Shown in pieces: positions 1 through 4,248 of a stretch of 5,358 nt of DNA. A model generated the notes under the pieces. It was given only the letters and a program-made list of their open reading frames with translations. It made no database searches and was not told the DNA's origin. Both the position numbers and the translations under genes were made by a program. This DNA is from Chloroflexota bacterium (GTDB taxonomy: Bacteria; Chloroflexota; Limnocylindria; Limnocylindrales; CSP1-4), in contig JAJYDP010000386.1 in NCBI GenBank assembly GCA_021777365.1, forward strand, positions 1 to 5,358, in the 5' to 3' direction. Within the stretch, counting starts at the first letter, position 1, and each line of letters opens with the position of its first letter.

Positions 1-105
1 CACCACCTTGATGCGGAACGGCTCCGCCCACGAGCGGTGGCGGGGCATGCGGCGGCCACCGGGACGGGGCTCGAGCATGGGGTCGGCGGAATCGGCGGTG
101 GCCAC
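1..105 (-). CDS. Tryptophanase / tyrosine phenol-lyase family enzyme, N-terminal fragment
   Basis: Only the first 35 codons are in the window; the gene runs off the left edge. The visible protein ends in SWAEPFRIKVV, which matches the N-terminal signature of the PLP-dependent beta-eliminating lyases (tryptophanase and tyrosine phenol-lyase), whose N-termini carry a conserved P/AEPFRIK stretch. These cytoplasmic enzymes split L-tryptophan to indole, or L-tyrosine to phenol, releasing pyruvate and ammonia. The PLP lysine and substrate-specificity residues lie outside the window, so I cannot choose between the two activities. I chose the GTG at 105 because AGGAGGT sits 5 bases before it. In-frame ATGs at 78 and 48 would remove a Pro/Arg-rich lead; the one at 48 starts MPRHRSWAEPF, closer to usual family N-termini, but neither has a comparable ribosome site. 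The family call rests on a short stretch, so it is likely rather than certain. Confidence 0.72.
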   Translation of the reverse strand, partial: MATADSADPMLEPRPGGRRMPRHRSWAEPFRIKVV

Positions 106-110
106 GGATG

Positions 111-117
111 ACCTCCT
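111..117 (-). promoter_or_regulatory. Shine-Dalgarno of the tryptophanase-like gene
   Basis: On the minus strand AGGAGGT is followed by five bases (CATCC) and then GTG at 105. It is the strongest ribosome-binding site in the window and is the reason for preferring the GTG start over the in-frame ATGs downstream. Confidence 0.7.
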
Positions 118-155
118 CGAAGACACGGGCGCCGCTCGGGCGCCCTCCGGCGGGC

Positions 156-161
156 ATCCTA
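156..161 (-). promoter_or_regulatory. Putative -10 element (TAGGAT) for the tryptophanase-like gene
   Basis: TAGGAT on the minus strand fits a TANNNT -10 hexamer and lies 50 bases before the GTG at 105, giving a leader of about 45 bases that contains the Shine-Dalgarno. I see no recognisable -35 hexamer at 16-18 bases upstream. The call rests on the -10 match and on similar spacing at three other genes here (2899-2904, 3425-3430, 3763-3768). Confidence 0.35.
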
Positions 162-276
162 GCGCGGCGGGAGGGGACCCGGGTCGGCACGGCCCGACGG
201 CGGATCTCCCAGCCGCGACCGCGACGTTCGAGGGCAACCCCGCCGCCTGACGCGGCGCCCGGCAGGGCGGCCCGGG

Positions 277-1131
277 CTATCGGGGCTGGCCGGTCTCCGC
301 CTGGCGCTCGAGCTGTTCGCCCAGCTCCTCGGTCCGACGGAACGCTGCCCAGACCGCCTCGGAGAGCACGGTGCGCAGCCGGCCCGACTCCAGTTCGTGC
401 AGCGCCGCCGCACTGGTCCCGCCGGGCGACGTGACCATGTTCCGGAGCTCGGCCGGGTGCATGCCACTCGATTTCGCGAAGAGCGTGCTGCCCTCGAGCG
501 TCTCGATCACCAGGTCGTGCGCGATGTGGCGGGGGAAACCCAGGTGGACGGCGGCGTCGATCAGCGCCTCCATCACGAGGAACACGTAGGTCGGTCCGGT
601 GCCGCTCACGGCGGTCGCCATCGCCACCATCCGCTCATCGTCGACCGACAGCTCCGCGCCAAGCGCCTTGAGCAGAGTCGACGTCTGGTCGCGCTGCTGC
701 GGCGTCACCTCGGGCGTCGCATACCAGACGGTCATCCCCTTGCCGAGACGGGCGGGGGTGTTGGGCATGCTGCGGACGATGGCCCGGTGCTGGAGGACCG
801 TGGCGAGCGCCGTCGTGGTCGCGCCCGCGATGATGCTGAGCACCAGCTGGCCATCCCGCAGCTGCCCGGCCAGTTCGCGGCCGACCCGCAGGAGCATCTG
901 CGGCTTGATCCCGAGGACGACGATGTCCGCCGACTGCGCGGCCTCGACGTTCGACGGGCAGACGCGGATGGCGTAGTCGCGCTCGAGCTGGGCGCGCCGA
1001 TCGGCGCGCGGATGGCTGGCCACGATCTGGGCCGGCTCCACCTGGTGGCCCCGGAGCAGGCCGGCGATCATCGCCTCGGCCATCACCCCCGAGCCCACGG
1101 TGGCGATCGTTCGGTCGTGCAGGGGAGACAT
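277..1131 (-). CDS. proC: Pyrroline-5-carboxylate reductase
   Basis: This cytoplasmic enzyme reduces 1-pyrroline-5-carboxylate to L-proline with NAD(P)H, the last step of proline synthesis. The protein has 284 residues, slightly longer than the usual 260-280. An N-terminal Rossmann fold opens with TVGSGVMAEAM (residues 11-21), a variant of the common GxGNMGxA nucleotide loop. GIKPQ (74-78) and RSMPNTPA (120-127) follow as family signatures. The C-terminal dimerisation and active-site half holds SGTGPTYVF (176-184) and SPGGTSAAAL (235-244), which match the ProC signature. The reading frame stays open for 50 more codons upstream, but that extension is Arg/Pro-rich and unlike ProC. I chose ATG at 1131 because the Rossmann strand begins seven residues later. 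There is no Shine-Dalgarno; a TATACT hexamer ends six bases before the ATG, suggesting a leaderless transcript. The C-terminal 20 residues are a charged tail outside the conserved domain. It stands 79 bases after the zinc-ribbon gene with its own promoter, so it is probably expressed independently. Confidence 0.96.
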   Translation of the reverse strand: MSPLHDRTIATVGSGVMAEAMIAGLLRGHQVEPAQIVASHPRADRRAQLERDYAIRVCPSNVEAAQSADIVVLGIKPQMLLRVGRELAGQLRDGQLVLSIIAGATTTALATVLQHRAIVRSMPNTPARLGKGMTVWYATPEVTPQQRDQTSTLLKALGAELSVDDERMVAMATAVSGTGPTYVFLVMEALIDAAVHLGFPRHIAHDLVIETLEGSTLFAKSSGMHPAELRNMVTSPGGTSAAALHELESGRLRTVLSEAVWAAFRRTEELGEQLERQAETGQPR

Positions 1132-1137
1132 CGCCGG

Positions 1138-1143
1138 AGTATA
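1138..1143 (-). promoter_or_regulatory. -10 element (TATACT) of proC, leaderless arrangement
   Basis: TATACT on the minus strand differs from the TATAAT consensus at one position and ends six bases before the proC ATG at 1131. Transcription would begin at or within a base or two of the start codon, so the mRNA would have no leader. This agrees with the absence of a Shine-Dalgarno. The expected -35 position is GC-rich and does not resemble TTGACA. Confidence 0.55.
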
Positions 1144-1210
1144 GCGGTGGGCGAACCGGCGGCGGGTGTGCGGCGCCAGGCGACGGCGGTTCGCCGCGGC
1201 GGCAGGCGTG

Positions 1211-1444
1211 TCAGGTCGGCTCGCCCCGGCTGCCGCCGGGATCGGCCCGCTCCTCCGCCGGCAGGTGCGCCTCGGCGGCACGCTCCGTGAGCGCCCGCTT
1301 CAGCCGGAACCGGAGGAACTCGTTGTCACCGGCACGGCCGAGACACTCCGGGCACAGCTGTGCCCACCCCTCGAGATCGCCTGGGCCGCGCACCCGATGG
1401 CGACGTCCACACCACAGGCACGCGAAGGCGGAGCGGAACGGCAT
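1211..1444 (-). CDS. Small four-cysteine zinc-ribbon protein, function unknown
   Basis: This 77-residue protein has two CxxC knuckles, C9-x2-C12 (FACLWCGRRH) and C31-x2-C34 (QLCPECLG), separated by 18 residues. That is the layout of a zinc ribbon. A Trp-containing linker (DLEGWAQ, 23-29) lies between them, a basic helix follows (about 41-58), and the C-terminus is hydrophilic. I do not recognise a named family; a nucleic-acid or protein contact module is plausible but is only inference. ATG at 1444 is the first in-frame start outside the upstream gene and leaves eight residues before the first Cys. There is no purine-rich ribosome site: the bases before ATG read CGTCCTCCCTG. The gene begins 22 bases after the BtuF-like stop, and an eight-codon ORF at 1444-1470 overlaps both, so translation is probably coupled to the upstream gene. 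It is most likely the second gene of a two-gene operon. Confidence 0.78.
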   Translation of the reverse strand: MPFRSAFACLWCGRRHRVRGPGDLEGWAQLCPECLGRAGDNEFLRFRLKRALTERAAEAHLPAEERADPGGSRGEPT

Positions 1445-1470
1445 CAGGGAGGACGCCGCCGCAGGTTCAT
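1444..1470 (-). other. Eight-codon mini-ORF bridging the BtuF-like and zinc-ribbon genes
   Basis: On the minus strand ATG at 1470-1468 overlaps the BtuF-like stop as ATGA. It reads MNLRRRPP and stops at a TGA (1446-1444) that shares its A with the zinc-ribbon ATG (TGATG). Ribosomes ending btuF-like could restart here and again at the zinc ribbon. The overlaps are seen directly; that the ORF is translated is inference. Ordinary reinitiation across the 22-base gap would give the same result without it. Confidence 0.25.
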
Positions 1471-2393
1471 GGCCCGACCGGGATCCAGGCATCCGCGGGC
1501 GCCTGGTCCACGAAGCCCTGGGGGTCGAACAACTCGGCCAGCATCGCGATCCCCTCGATGACCCGTGGACTCGGCCGGGTGAAGTAGGCCCTGGCATCGA
1601 GGGCGAACACCTCACCGTGCCGTACCGCGCGCAGGTCCTCCCAGCCTGCCGGGCGCGAGGACCGCGCCCACTCCGCGGCTGCCTCTTGCGCGTCGCGGCC
1701 GCAGGGTATCAGCAGGACCTGGTCGGGGTCGACCTCCATCACCGCGCGCCAGGACGTTTCCGCGGCCCGCTGCCCCTCGCGCCCGAGCACGTCCCAGCCA
1801 CCTGCACGCCGGATCTGCTCGGGCACCCAGTGGCCGCTCGTGAACGGCGGATCGATCCATTCGAGGGCCACCACGCGCCGTGCATGGACGCCAGCGGATC
1901 GTCGCTGTTGCACCTGCTCCTCGATCGCCCCGAGTCGCTCGCGCAGGAGCTCGACCAGGCCGATGGCCTCGTCCTCCGCGGAGGTCATCGCTCCGATCGT
2001 GGTGATGGTGTGCAGGATGCCCTCGATCGACGTCGGCTCCAGCGAGACGACCTCGGCCTCCGTCCCGGACGACCGCAACGCCCGGGCTACCTGCGCGCGC
2101 GCGATCCCGCACGCGTCGCCGACGTCCTGCGTCAGCACCAGGTCGGGGGCGGCGGCCTGTAGCGCCCCGGGATCGAGCTGGTACGGGGCCCCGCCGACGT
2201 GGAGCCCATGTCGCGGGCTCAGGTCCATGTCATGGCCAGCGAGGTTGGCCGGGACCGAGGAGCGCGTCACCACCGGGACTGCGCTCGCCTCGGGCGGGTA
2301 ATCGCACGCCTGCGTCCGGCCCACGAGTTCCTCGCCGAGACCGAGTGCAAACACGATCTCCGTGGCCGACGGGAGGAGGGAGACGATCCGCAC
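1467..2393 (-). CDS. BtuF-like cobalamin/siderophore-binding-type protein without signal peptide
   Basis: This 308-residue protein has the two-lobed fold of the helical-backbone metal-receptor family (Peripla_BP_2, BtuF/FhuD type), whose members bind vitamin B12, haem or ferric siderophores. It opens with RIVSLLPSATEIVFALGLG (2-20), the usual first strand and helix, followed by ELVGRTQACDYP (22-33). PDLVLTQD (83-90) ends the N-lobe, VVSLEPTSIEGIL (115-127) starts the connecting region, and the C-lobe has ALEWIDPPFTSGHWVPEQI (176-194) and DPDQVLLIPCG (222-232). The fold starts at residue 2, leaving no room for a signal peptide or lipobox, so the protein should be cytoplasmic unless the start is wrong. 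The start is GTG, and the in-frame sequence upstream is not coding-like. A TAGACT hexamer ends six bases before it and no Shine-Dalgarno is present. No permease or ATPase gene lies in the window. Its operon partner is the zinc-ribbon gene. Family assignment is secure; cobalamin is the likeliest ligand but is unproven. Confidence 0.88.
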   Translation of the reverse strand: MRIVSLLPSATEIVFALGLGEELVGRTQACDYPPEASAVPVVTRSSVPANLAGHDMDLSPRHGLHVGGAPYQLDPGALQAAAPDLVLTQDVGDACGIARAQVARALRSSGTEAEVVSLEPTSIEGILHTITTIGAMTSAEDEAIGLVELLRERLGAIEEQVQQRRSAGVHARRVVALEWIDPPFTSGHWVPEQIRRAGGWDVLGREGQRAAETSWRAVMEVDPDQVLLIPCGRDAQEAAAEWARSSRPAGWEDLRAVRHGEVFALDARAYFTRPSPRVIEGIAMLAELFDPQGFVDQAPADAWIPVGP

Positions 2394-2399
2394 GGTCCG

Positions 2400-2405
2400 A
2401 GTCTA
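2400..2405 (-). promoter_or_regulatory. -10 element (TAGACT) of the BtuF-like gene, leaderless arrangement
   Basis: TAGACT on the minus strand is separated from the GTG start at 2393 by exactly six bases (CGGACC), the same spacing as at proC and the dksA-like gene. No Shine-Dalgarno is present, so a leaderless mRNA beginning at or near GTG is likely. I found no convincing -35 hexamer. Confidence 0.5.
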
Positions 2406-2495
2406 CGGCCACGGCGCCGGTCACCCCCGGACCGCGCTTCACGGGGATCGACCCCGATGGTCGCCACGCCTCGCGGTCCCGTCCCGGAAACGCGA

Positions 2496-2520
2496 GGCCC
2501 CGGCGCGATGCGCCGGGGCC
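2496..2520 (-). terminator. Rho-independent-type terminator hairpin after the ferredoxin gene
   Basis: Perfect 11-base arms, GGCCCCGGCGC (2496-2506) and GCGCCGGGGCC (2510-2520), enclose a 3-base loop. The hairpin begins 46 bases beyond the ferredoxin stop codon in the direction of transcription. Only a short T run (TTT at 2490-2488) follows, which is common in very GC-rich genomes. A second 7-base inverted repeat, CCTCGCG (2469-2475) with CGCGAGG (2491-2497), overlaps its base by two positions, so the two stems compete or stack in tandem. It separates the ferredoxin transcript from the BtuF-like promoter at 2400. Confidence 0.72.
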
Positions 2521-2566
2521 GGGCCGCGCCCGGCTGACCCGGGCGGAGGGGTTGTTCAGGGTTGCG

Positions 2567-2854
2567 TCAGGCCGGTTTCCACTCGTCGACCTGGGCCCGG
2601 GCGGCGGCCTTGTCCGTGTACCATAGCGCGTTCAGGGCCGTGTACTTCGTCCACTCGGCCGGCACCGCGTCCTCCGCGAAGATCGCGTTCACGGGGCATT
2701 CCGGCTCGCACGCGCCGCAGTCGATGCACTCGTTCGGGTCGATGAACAGGGTGCGGTCGACACCTTCATCGAAGTGGATGCAGTCGACCGGGCAGACCGA
2801 CACGCAGGCCTGATCCATCACATCGACGCACGGCTCGGCGATCGTATAGGTCAT
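2567..2854 (-). CDS. fdxA: 7Fe ferredoxin (3Fe-4S/4Fe-4S), FdxA type
   Basis: This small cytoplasmic electron carrier has 95 residues. The N-terminus [20 protein letters not shown] (2-21) and the second motif [11 protein letters not shown] (43-53) match the actinobacterial and Thermus-type 7Fe ferredoxins. By family comparison, C9, C17 and C49 should bind the [3Fe-4S] cluster, and C21, C43, C46 and C53 the [4Fe-4S] cluster. C25 (VDCI) is a commonly seen extra Cys. A helical tail with several aromatics ([15 protein letters not shown], about 68-82) follows, and the C-terminus is somewhat longer than the shortest family members. An upstream in-frame extension of 41 residues is unlike ferredoxin. 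ATG at 2854 is preferred because GAGGAG lies seven bases before it and the conserved MTYxIAEPC begins there. It is monocistronic: own promoter region above, strong hairpin terminator below. The redox partner is not visible; P450s, 2-oxoacid oxidoreductases and stress responses are known uses of the family. Confidence 0.95.
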   Translation of the reverse strand: MTYTIAEPCVDVMDQACVSVCPVDCIHFDEGVDRTLFIDPNECIDCGACEPECPVNAIFAEDAVPAEWTKYTALNALWYTDKAAARAQVDEWKPA

Positions 2855-2861
2855 CGGGGCT

Positions 2862-2867
2862 CTCCTC
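2862..2867 (-). promoter_or_regulatory. Shine-Dalgarno of the ferredoxin gene
   Basis: GAGGAG on the minus strand lies seven bases before ATG at 2854 and fixes the start against the 41-residue upstream extension. Confidence 0.7.
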
Positions 2868-2878
2868 AGTCTCCACGT

Positions 2879-2959
2879 CGGAAGCGCGGCCTGGCGCCAT
2901 GTTACGACGATGGCACGGCCGCCGATGGTGTCGACGGCGCCGGCGCATGCGCGCTTCCG
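2879..2959. repeat. 10-base inverted repeat flanking the ferredoxin promoter region
   Basis: CGGAAGCGCG (2879-2888) and its exact reverse complement CGCGCTTCCG (2950-2959) are separated by 61 bases. Between them lies a TANNNT -10 candidate (TAACAT, 2904-2899 minus) 44 bases before the ferredoxin ATG. The arms could be paired operator half-sites or a chance match; GC-rich sequence makes such matches more likely. Confidence 0.35.
2899..2904 (-). promoter_or_regulatory. Putative -10 element (TAACAT) of the ferredoxin gene
   Basis: TAACAT on the minus strand has 44 bases between it and the ATG at 2854, leaving a leader of about 38 bases that carries the GAGGAG site. A TTGACA-like TCGACA (2934-2929) exists but is 24 bases away, too far for a normal -35. 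Confidence 0.4.
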
Positions 2960-3043
2960 TGGCTGGCGGCTGCACACCCGCGGTGCTGGCGCTTACCGGA
3001 CTCCGGCAGCGCCGAGCCGCGCGCCCCGGCCCGGCGGCCGAGG

Positions 3044-3379
3044 TCAGCCCCGGAGGTCGGCCGCGGCCACGCCGCCGGCCAGCGGCAGCGTCCAGCGCCG
3101 CCCGGCGGTCTCGCTGTCCGCCGGGGATAGCGTCCAGCGCCTCCCCGCCGTGACCTGGACGTCCACGCCGATGGCCCACCGCCTCCCGGCGGTGTCCCGG
3201 ATCATGTCGCCGGACGGCGTGGCCGACACACCGGCGTGCGCAGCCGGCCTGGCAGGCTGGGCGATCGCGAACAGGACGACGATCGCGAGACCGGCGACCC
3301 ACGCTGCCGCCATCAGCAGGGCAAACTGCGCGGCGCCACCAGGGCGCAAATCCCAGGATCCATCAGCCCGCACTCGCAT
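3044..3379 (-). CDS. Membrane-anchored or exported protein with three 14-residue repeats, unknown
   Basis: I do not recognise this 111-residue protein. A short basic N-terminus (R2, R4, R12) leads into one hydrophobic segment (AQFALLMAAAWVAGLAIVVL, 17-36, continuing to about 40), either a signal anchor or an uncleaved or cleaved signal peptide. The mature part would be extracytoplasmic. It contains TAGRRW three times, at 63-68, 77-82 and 91-96, an exact 14-residue period, each followed by a short hydrophobic stretch (AI, TL, TL). Evidence that it is a gene: GAGGTG ends four bases before the ATG, a TAGGGT -10-like hexamer is 45 bases upstream, and about 97 of 111 codons end in G or C. Most exceptions fall in the first 52 codons, so the N-terminal half is less GC-biased than the repeat half. 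Its terminus lies 189 bases from the ferredoxin start, so the two are probably not co-transcribed. No function can be inferred; the repeats might be beta-hairpin units. Confidence 0.6.
   Translation of the reverse strand: MRVRADGSWDLRPGGAAQFALLMAAAWVAGLAIVVLFAIAQPARPAAHAGVSATPSGDMIRDTAGRRWAIGVDVQVTAGRRWTLSPADSETAGRRWTLPLAGGVAAADLRG
3068..3193 (-). repeat. Three tandem 42-base coding repeats (TAGRRW units)
   Basis: Three consecutive 14-codon units begin at 3193, 3151 and 3109 on the minus strand, each opening with TAGRRW. The opening 18 bases of the units differ at a handful of mostly synonymous positions: Gly is GGG each time, the first Arg is AGG, AGG or CGG, and the second is CGG, CGC or CGC. 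Protein sequence is thus conserved better than DNA. The remaining eight residues of each unit diverge. Confidence 0.65.
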
Positions 3380-3383
3380 GTGG

Positions 3384-3389
3384 CACCTC
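3384..3389 (-). promoter_or_regulatory. Shine-Dalgarno of the repeat protein
   Basis: GAGGTG on the minus strand is four bases from ATG at 3379 (five if GAGGT alone is counted). It supports both the reality of the small gene and its start. Confidence 0.5.
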
Positions 3390-3424
3390 GCGTTCGACGT
3401 CGGCCGGCGTCCCCCGGCCGGCTG

Positions 3425-3430
3425 ACCCTA
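3425..3430 (-). promoter_or_regulatory. Putative -10 element (TAGGGT) of the repeat protein gene
   Basis: TAGGGT on the minus strand fits TANNNT and has 45 bases between it and the ATG at 3379. No -35 match is visible. It is supported mainly by the equal spacing at the ferredoxin, YHS and tryptophanase-like genes. Confidence 0.3.
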
Positions 3431-3459
3431 TCGGACGCGACTCATCGCGGGCTGCTCGC

Positions 3460-3500
3460 CGGCTTCACTCCGGCTTACCTCGGCTTACCTCGGCTTCTCG
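3460..3500. repeat. Short tandem repeat of about 10 bases (CGGCTTACCT), four units
   Basis: Two identical units CGGCTTACCT (3471-3480, 3481-3490) are flanked by a related 11-base unit CGGCTTCACTC (3460-3470) and a partial unit CGGCTTCTCG (3491-3500). They lie in the 159-base gap between the YHS stop and the repeat-protein start, 39 bases past the YHS stop. The unit length is near one helical turn. No function can be assigned. Confidence 0.65.
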
Positions 3501-3538
3501 CGCGGTTGCCGCCTCTCGTGTCGCCGGCGGCGGCGGGG

Positions 3539-3712
3539 CTACATTCCCTCCGGTGCGTAATCCGGGTCCAGGTACTTCTCGGGGTCGTCCTTGAACTCGA
3601 GCATGCAGCCCCTGGCGCAGAAGTAGTACGTCGTGCCGTTGTGCTCGCAGGTCCACTGCGCGTGGTCCGTGTCGACCTGCATGCCGCACACGGGATCGGT
3701 GGCCGTTGCCAT
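3539..3712 (-). CDS. Small YHS-domain protein
   Basis: This 57-residue protein is essentially one YHS domain, a cysteine-rich fold found alone or attached to heavy-metal ATPases and multicopper proteins and generally linked to metal handling. ATDPVCGMQVDTDHA (4-18) and the core HNGTTYYFCARGCMLEFKDD (24-43) carry the diagnostic DPVCGM and YYFC...C..F features, with C9, C32 and C36 as likely metal ligands; C22 is additional. Full-length stand-alone YHS proteins are about this size. The frame is open for some 190 codons upstream, but that stretch is unlike any domain and runs through the neighbouring gene. ATG at 3712 has GGGAG six bases before it, and homology begins there. The gene is divergent from the dksA-like gene. 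A 6-base-arm hairpin lies directly above the ribosome site (3730-3744) and two -10-like hexamers precede it. No metal transporter is next to it, so its partner is unknown. Confidence 0.93.
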   Translation of the reverse strand: MATATDPVCGMQVDTDHAQWTCEHNGTTYYFCARGCMLEFKDDPEKYLDPDYAPEGM

Positions 3713-3718
3713 GACAGT

Positions 3719-3723
3719 CTCCC
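3719..3723 (-). promoter_or_regulatory. Shine-Dalgarno of the YHS gene
   Basis: GGGAG, within AGAGGGAG on the minus strand, lies six bases before ATG at 3712 and fixes the start against the long open frame upstream. Confidence 0.6.
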
Positions 3724-3729
3724 TCTGCT

Positions 3730-3744
3730 GCGGCCAGCGGCCGC
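3730..3744 (-). other. Hairpin in the YHS leader
   Basis: GCGGCC and GGCCGC are exact inverted arms around a 3-base loop, six bases upstream of the GGGAG ribosome site. It would form in mRNA starting from the upper -10 element (3763-3768). It might tune translation or mRNA stability, but a six-pair stem in such GC-rich DNA may also be fortuitous. Confidence 0.35.
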
Positions 3745-3745
3745 G

Positions 3746-3768
3746 ATCGTATACCCCCCGGTAGTATA
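3746..3768 (-). promoter_or_regulatory. Promoter region of the YHS gene with two -10-like hexamers
   Basis: TATACT (3768-3763) is 50 bases before the ATG; TACGAT (3751-3746, within TATACGAT) is 33 bases before it. They are separated by a run of G on the minus strand. The first matches the spacing of the other leadered genes here. The stretch also has partial symmetry (TACC at 3752-3755 and GGTA at 3760-3763), so it could hold an operator. No -35 hexamer is evident. Confidence 0.4.
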
Positions 3769-3891
3769 GGCCGCCGGGTGCGTGGAGCGCAGATCGAATC
3801 GTGAGGGCAGCCATCCGGGTGCGGTCCGTCGTGGACGGGCCTCTGCTCAGGCCGGTGCGGAGCGGGGCCGCTGGCATGCGGACCGCGGATG

Positions 3892-3897
3892 TAGCAT
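3892..3897 (+). promoter_or_regulatory. -10 element (TAGCAT) of the dksA-like gene, leaderless arrangement
   Basis: TAGCAT ends six bases before ATG at 3904, the same spacing as at proC and the BtuF-like gene. The spacer CGCAGG contains a short purine stretch (AGG) abutting the ATG, too close to act as a Shine-Dalgarno. Confidence 0.5.
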
Positions 3898-3903
3898 CGC
3901 AGG

Positions 3904-4236
3904 ATGGCGGATGACACGGCGCTTGCTCGCGAGCGGCTGGAAGCCGAGCGGGCGCGGCTGCTCGAGGAGATCGCTGCGGTCGAGATCGAGCCGCCCGAAC
4001 CCATGACCTACGGGTCCCAGGCGGCCGCGGCCTCGCAGGTCTTCGACCAGAACCGCGCTCGGGCACTGCGCGAACGCGCGGAACGCGAGCTCGCCCAGGT
4101 CGATGCAGCGCTCGCGCGGCTCGATGCCGGGACCTACGGGCTCTGCCGCGCCTGCGGTCGGACCATCGACCCGGCACGCCTGGAGGCACTCCCCTGGGCG
4201 CTCTACGACCTGGAGTGCCAGCGCAAGGTCCGTTGA
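3904..4236 (+). CDS. TraR/DksA-type zinc-finger protein with CxxC/DxxC finger
   Basis: DksA-superfamily proteins reach RNA polymerase through its secondary channel and alter initiation, often with ppGpp; many small members are uncharacterised. This 110-residue protein has a charged helical coiled coil (about 5-26 and 48-74) split by a Pro-rich turn (EPPEPMTYGSQ, 29-39). A C-terminal finger, TYGLCRACGRTIDPARLEAL (77-96), is followed by PWALYDLECQ (97-106). The usual finger has four cysteines (CxxC...CxxC). Here C81, C84 and C105 are present but the third position is Asp102, so metal binding is three-Cys-plus-Asp or weakened. The coiled-coil tip acidic pair seen in true DksA is not evident, so I do not call it DksA itself. 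ATG at 3904 is the natural family start and follows a -10 hexamer by six bases. The LOG gene begins 25 bases after its stop, in the same direction, with its own -10-like sequence. Confidence 0.9.
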   Translation: MADDTALARERLEAERARLLEEIAAVEIEPPEPMTYGSQAAAASQVFDQNRARALRERAERELAQVDAALARLDAGTYGLCRACGRTIDPARLEALPWALYDLECQRKVR

Positions 4237-4248
4237 GGGAGGCAGCGG

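Noticed and set aside
257..277. Possible proC terminator (GCCCGG...CCGGGC)
   Set aside because: Only six pairs with a 9-base loop, overlapping the stop codon and without a T run; common by chance in such GC-rich sequence.
1132..1281. 50-codon in-frame N-terminal extension of proC
   Set aside because: Arg/Pro/Ala-rich and unlike ProC; it would also run through the TATACT promoter element and the zinc-ribbon 3' end.
397..1290. Long plus-strand open frame opposite proC (297 codons)
   Set aside because: Arg/His/Gly-rich translation without domain features; it is the high-GC antisense shadow of proC, whose motifs are unmistakable.
1287..2162. Long plus-strand open frame opposite the BtuF-like gene
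   Set aside because: Arg/Pro/His-rich composition with no recognisable motif; the minus strand encodes a clear binding-protein fold.
2910..3425. Plus-strand open frame opposite the repeat protein
   Set aside because: The minus frame has a ribosome site, hydrophobic anchor, GC-biased third positions and a regular repeat; the plus frame has only Arg/Ala/Pro-rich shadow composition.
3508..3534. Possible YHS terminator (GCCGCC...GGCGGC)
   Set aside because: Six pairs with alternative registers from a GGC run and no T stretch; not distinguishable from compositional background.
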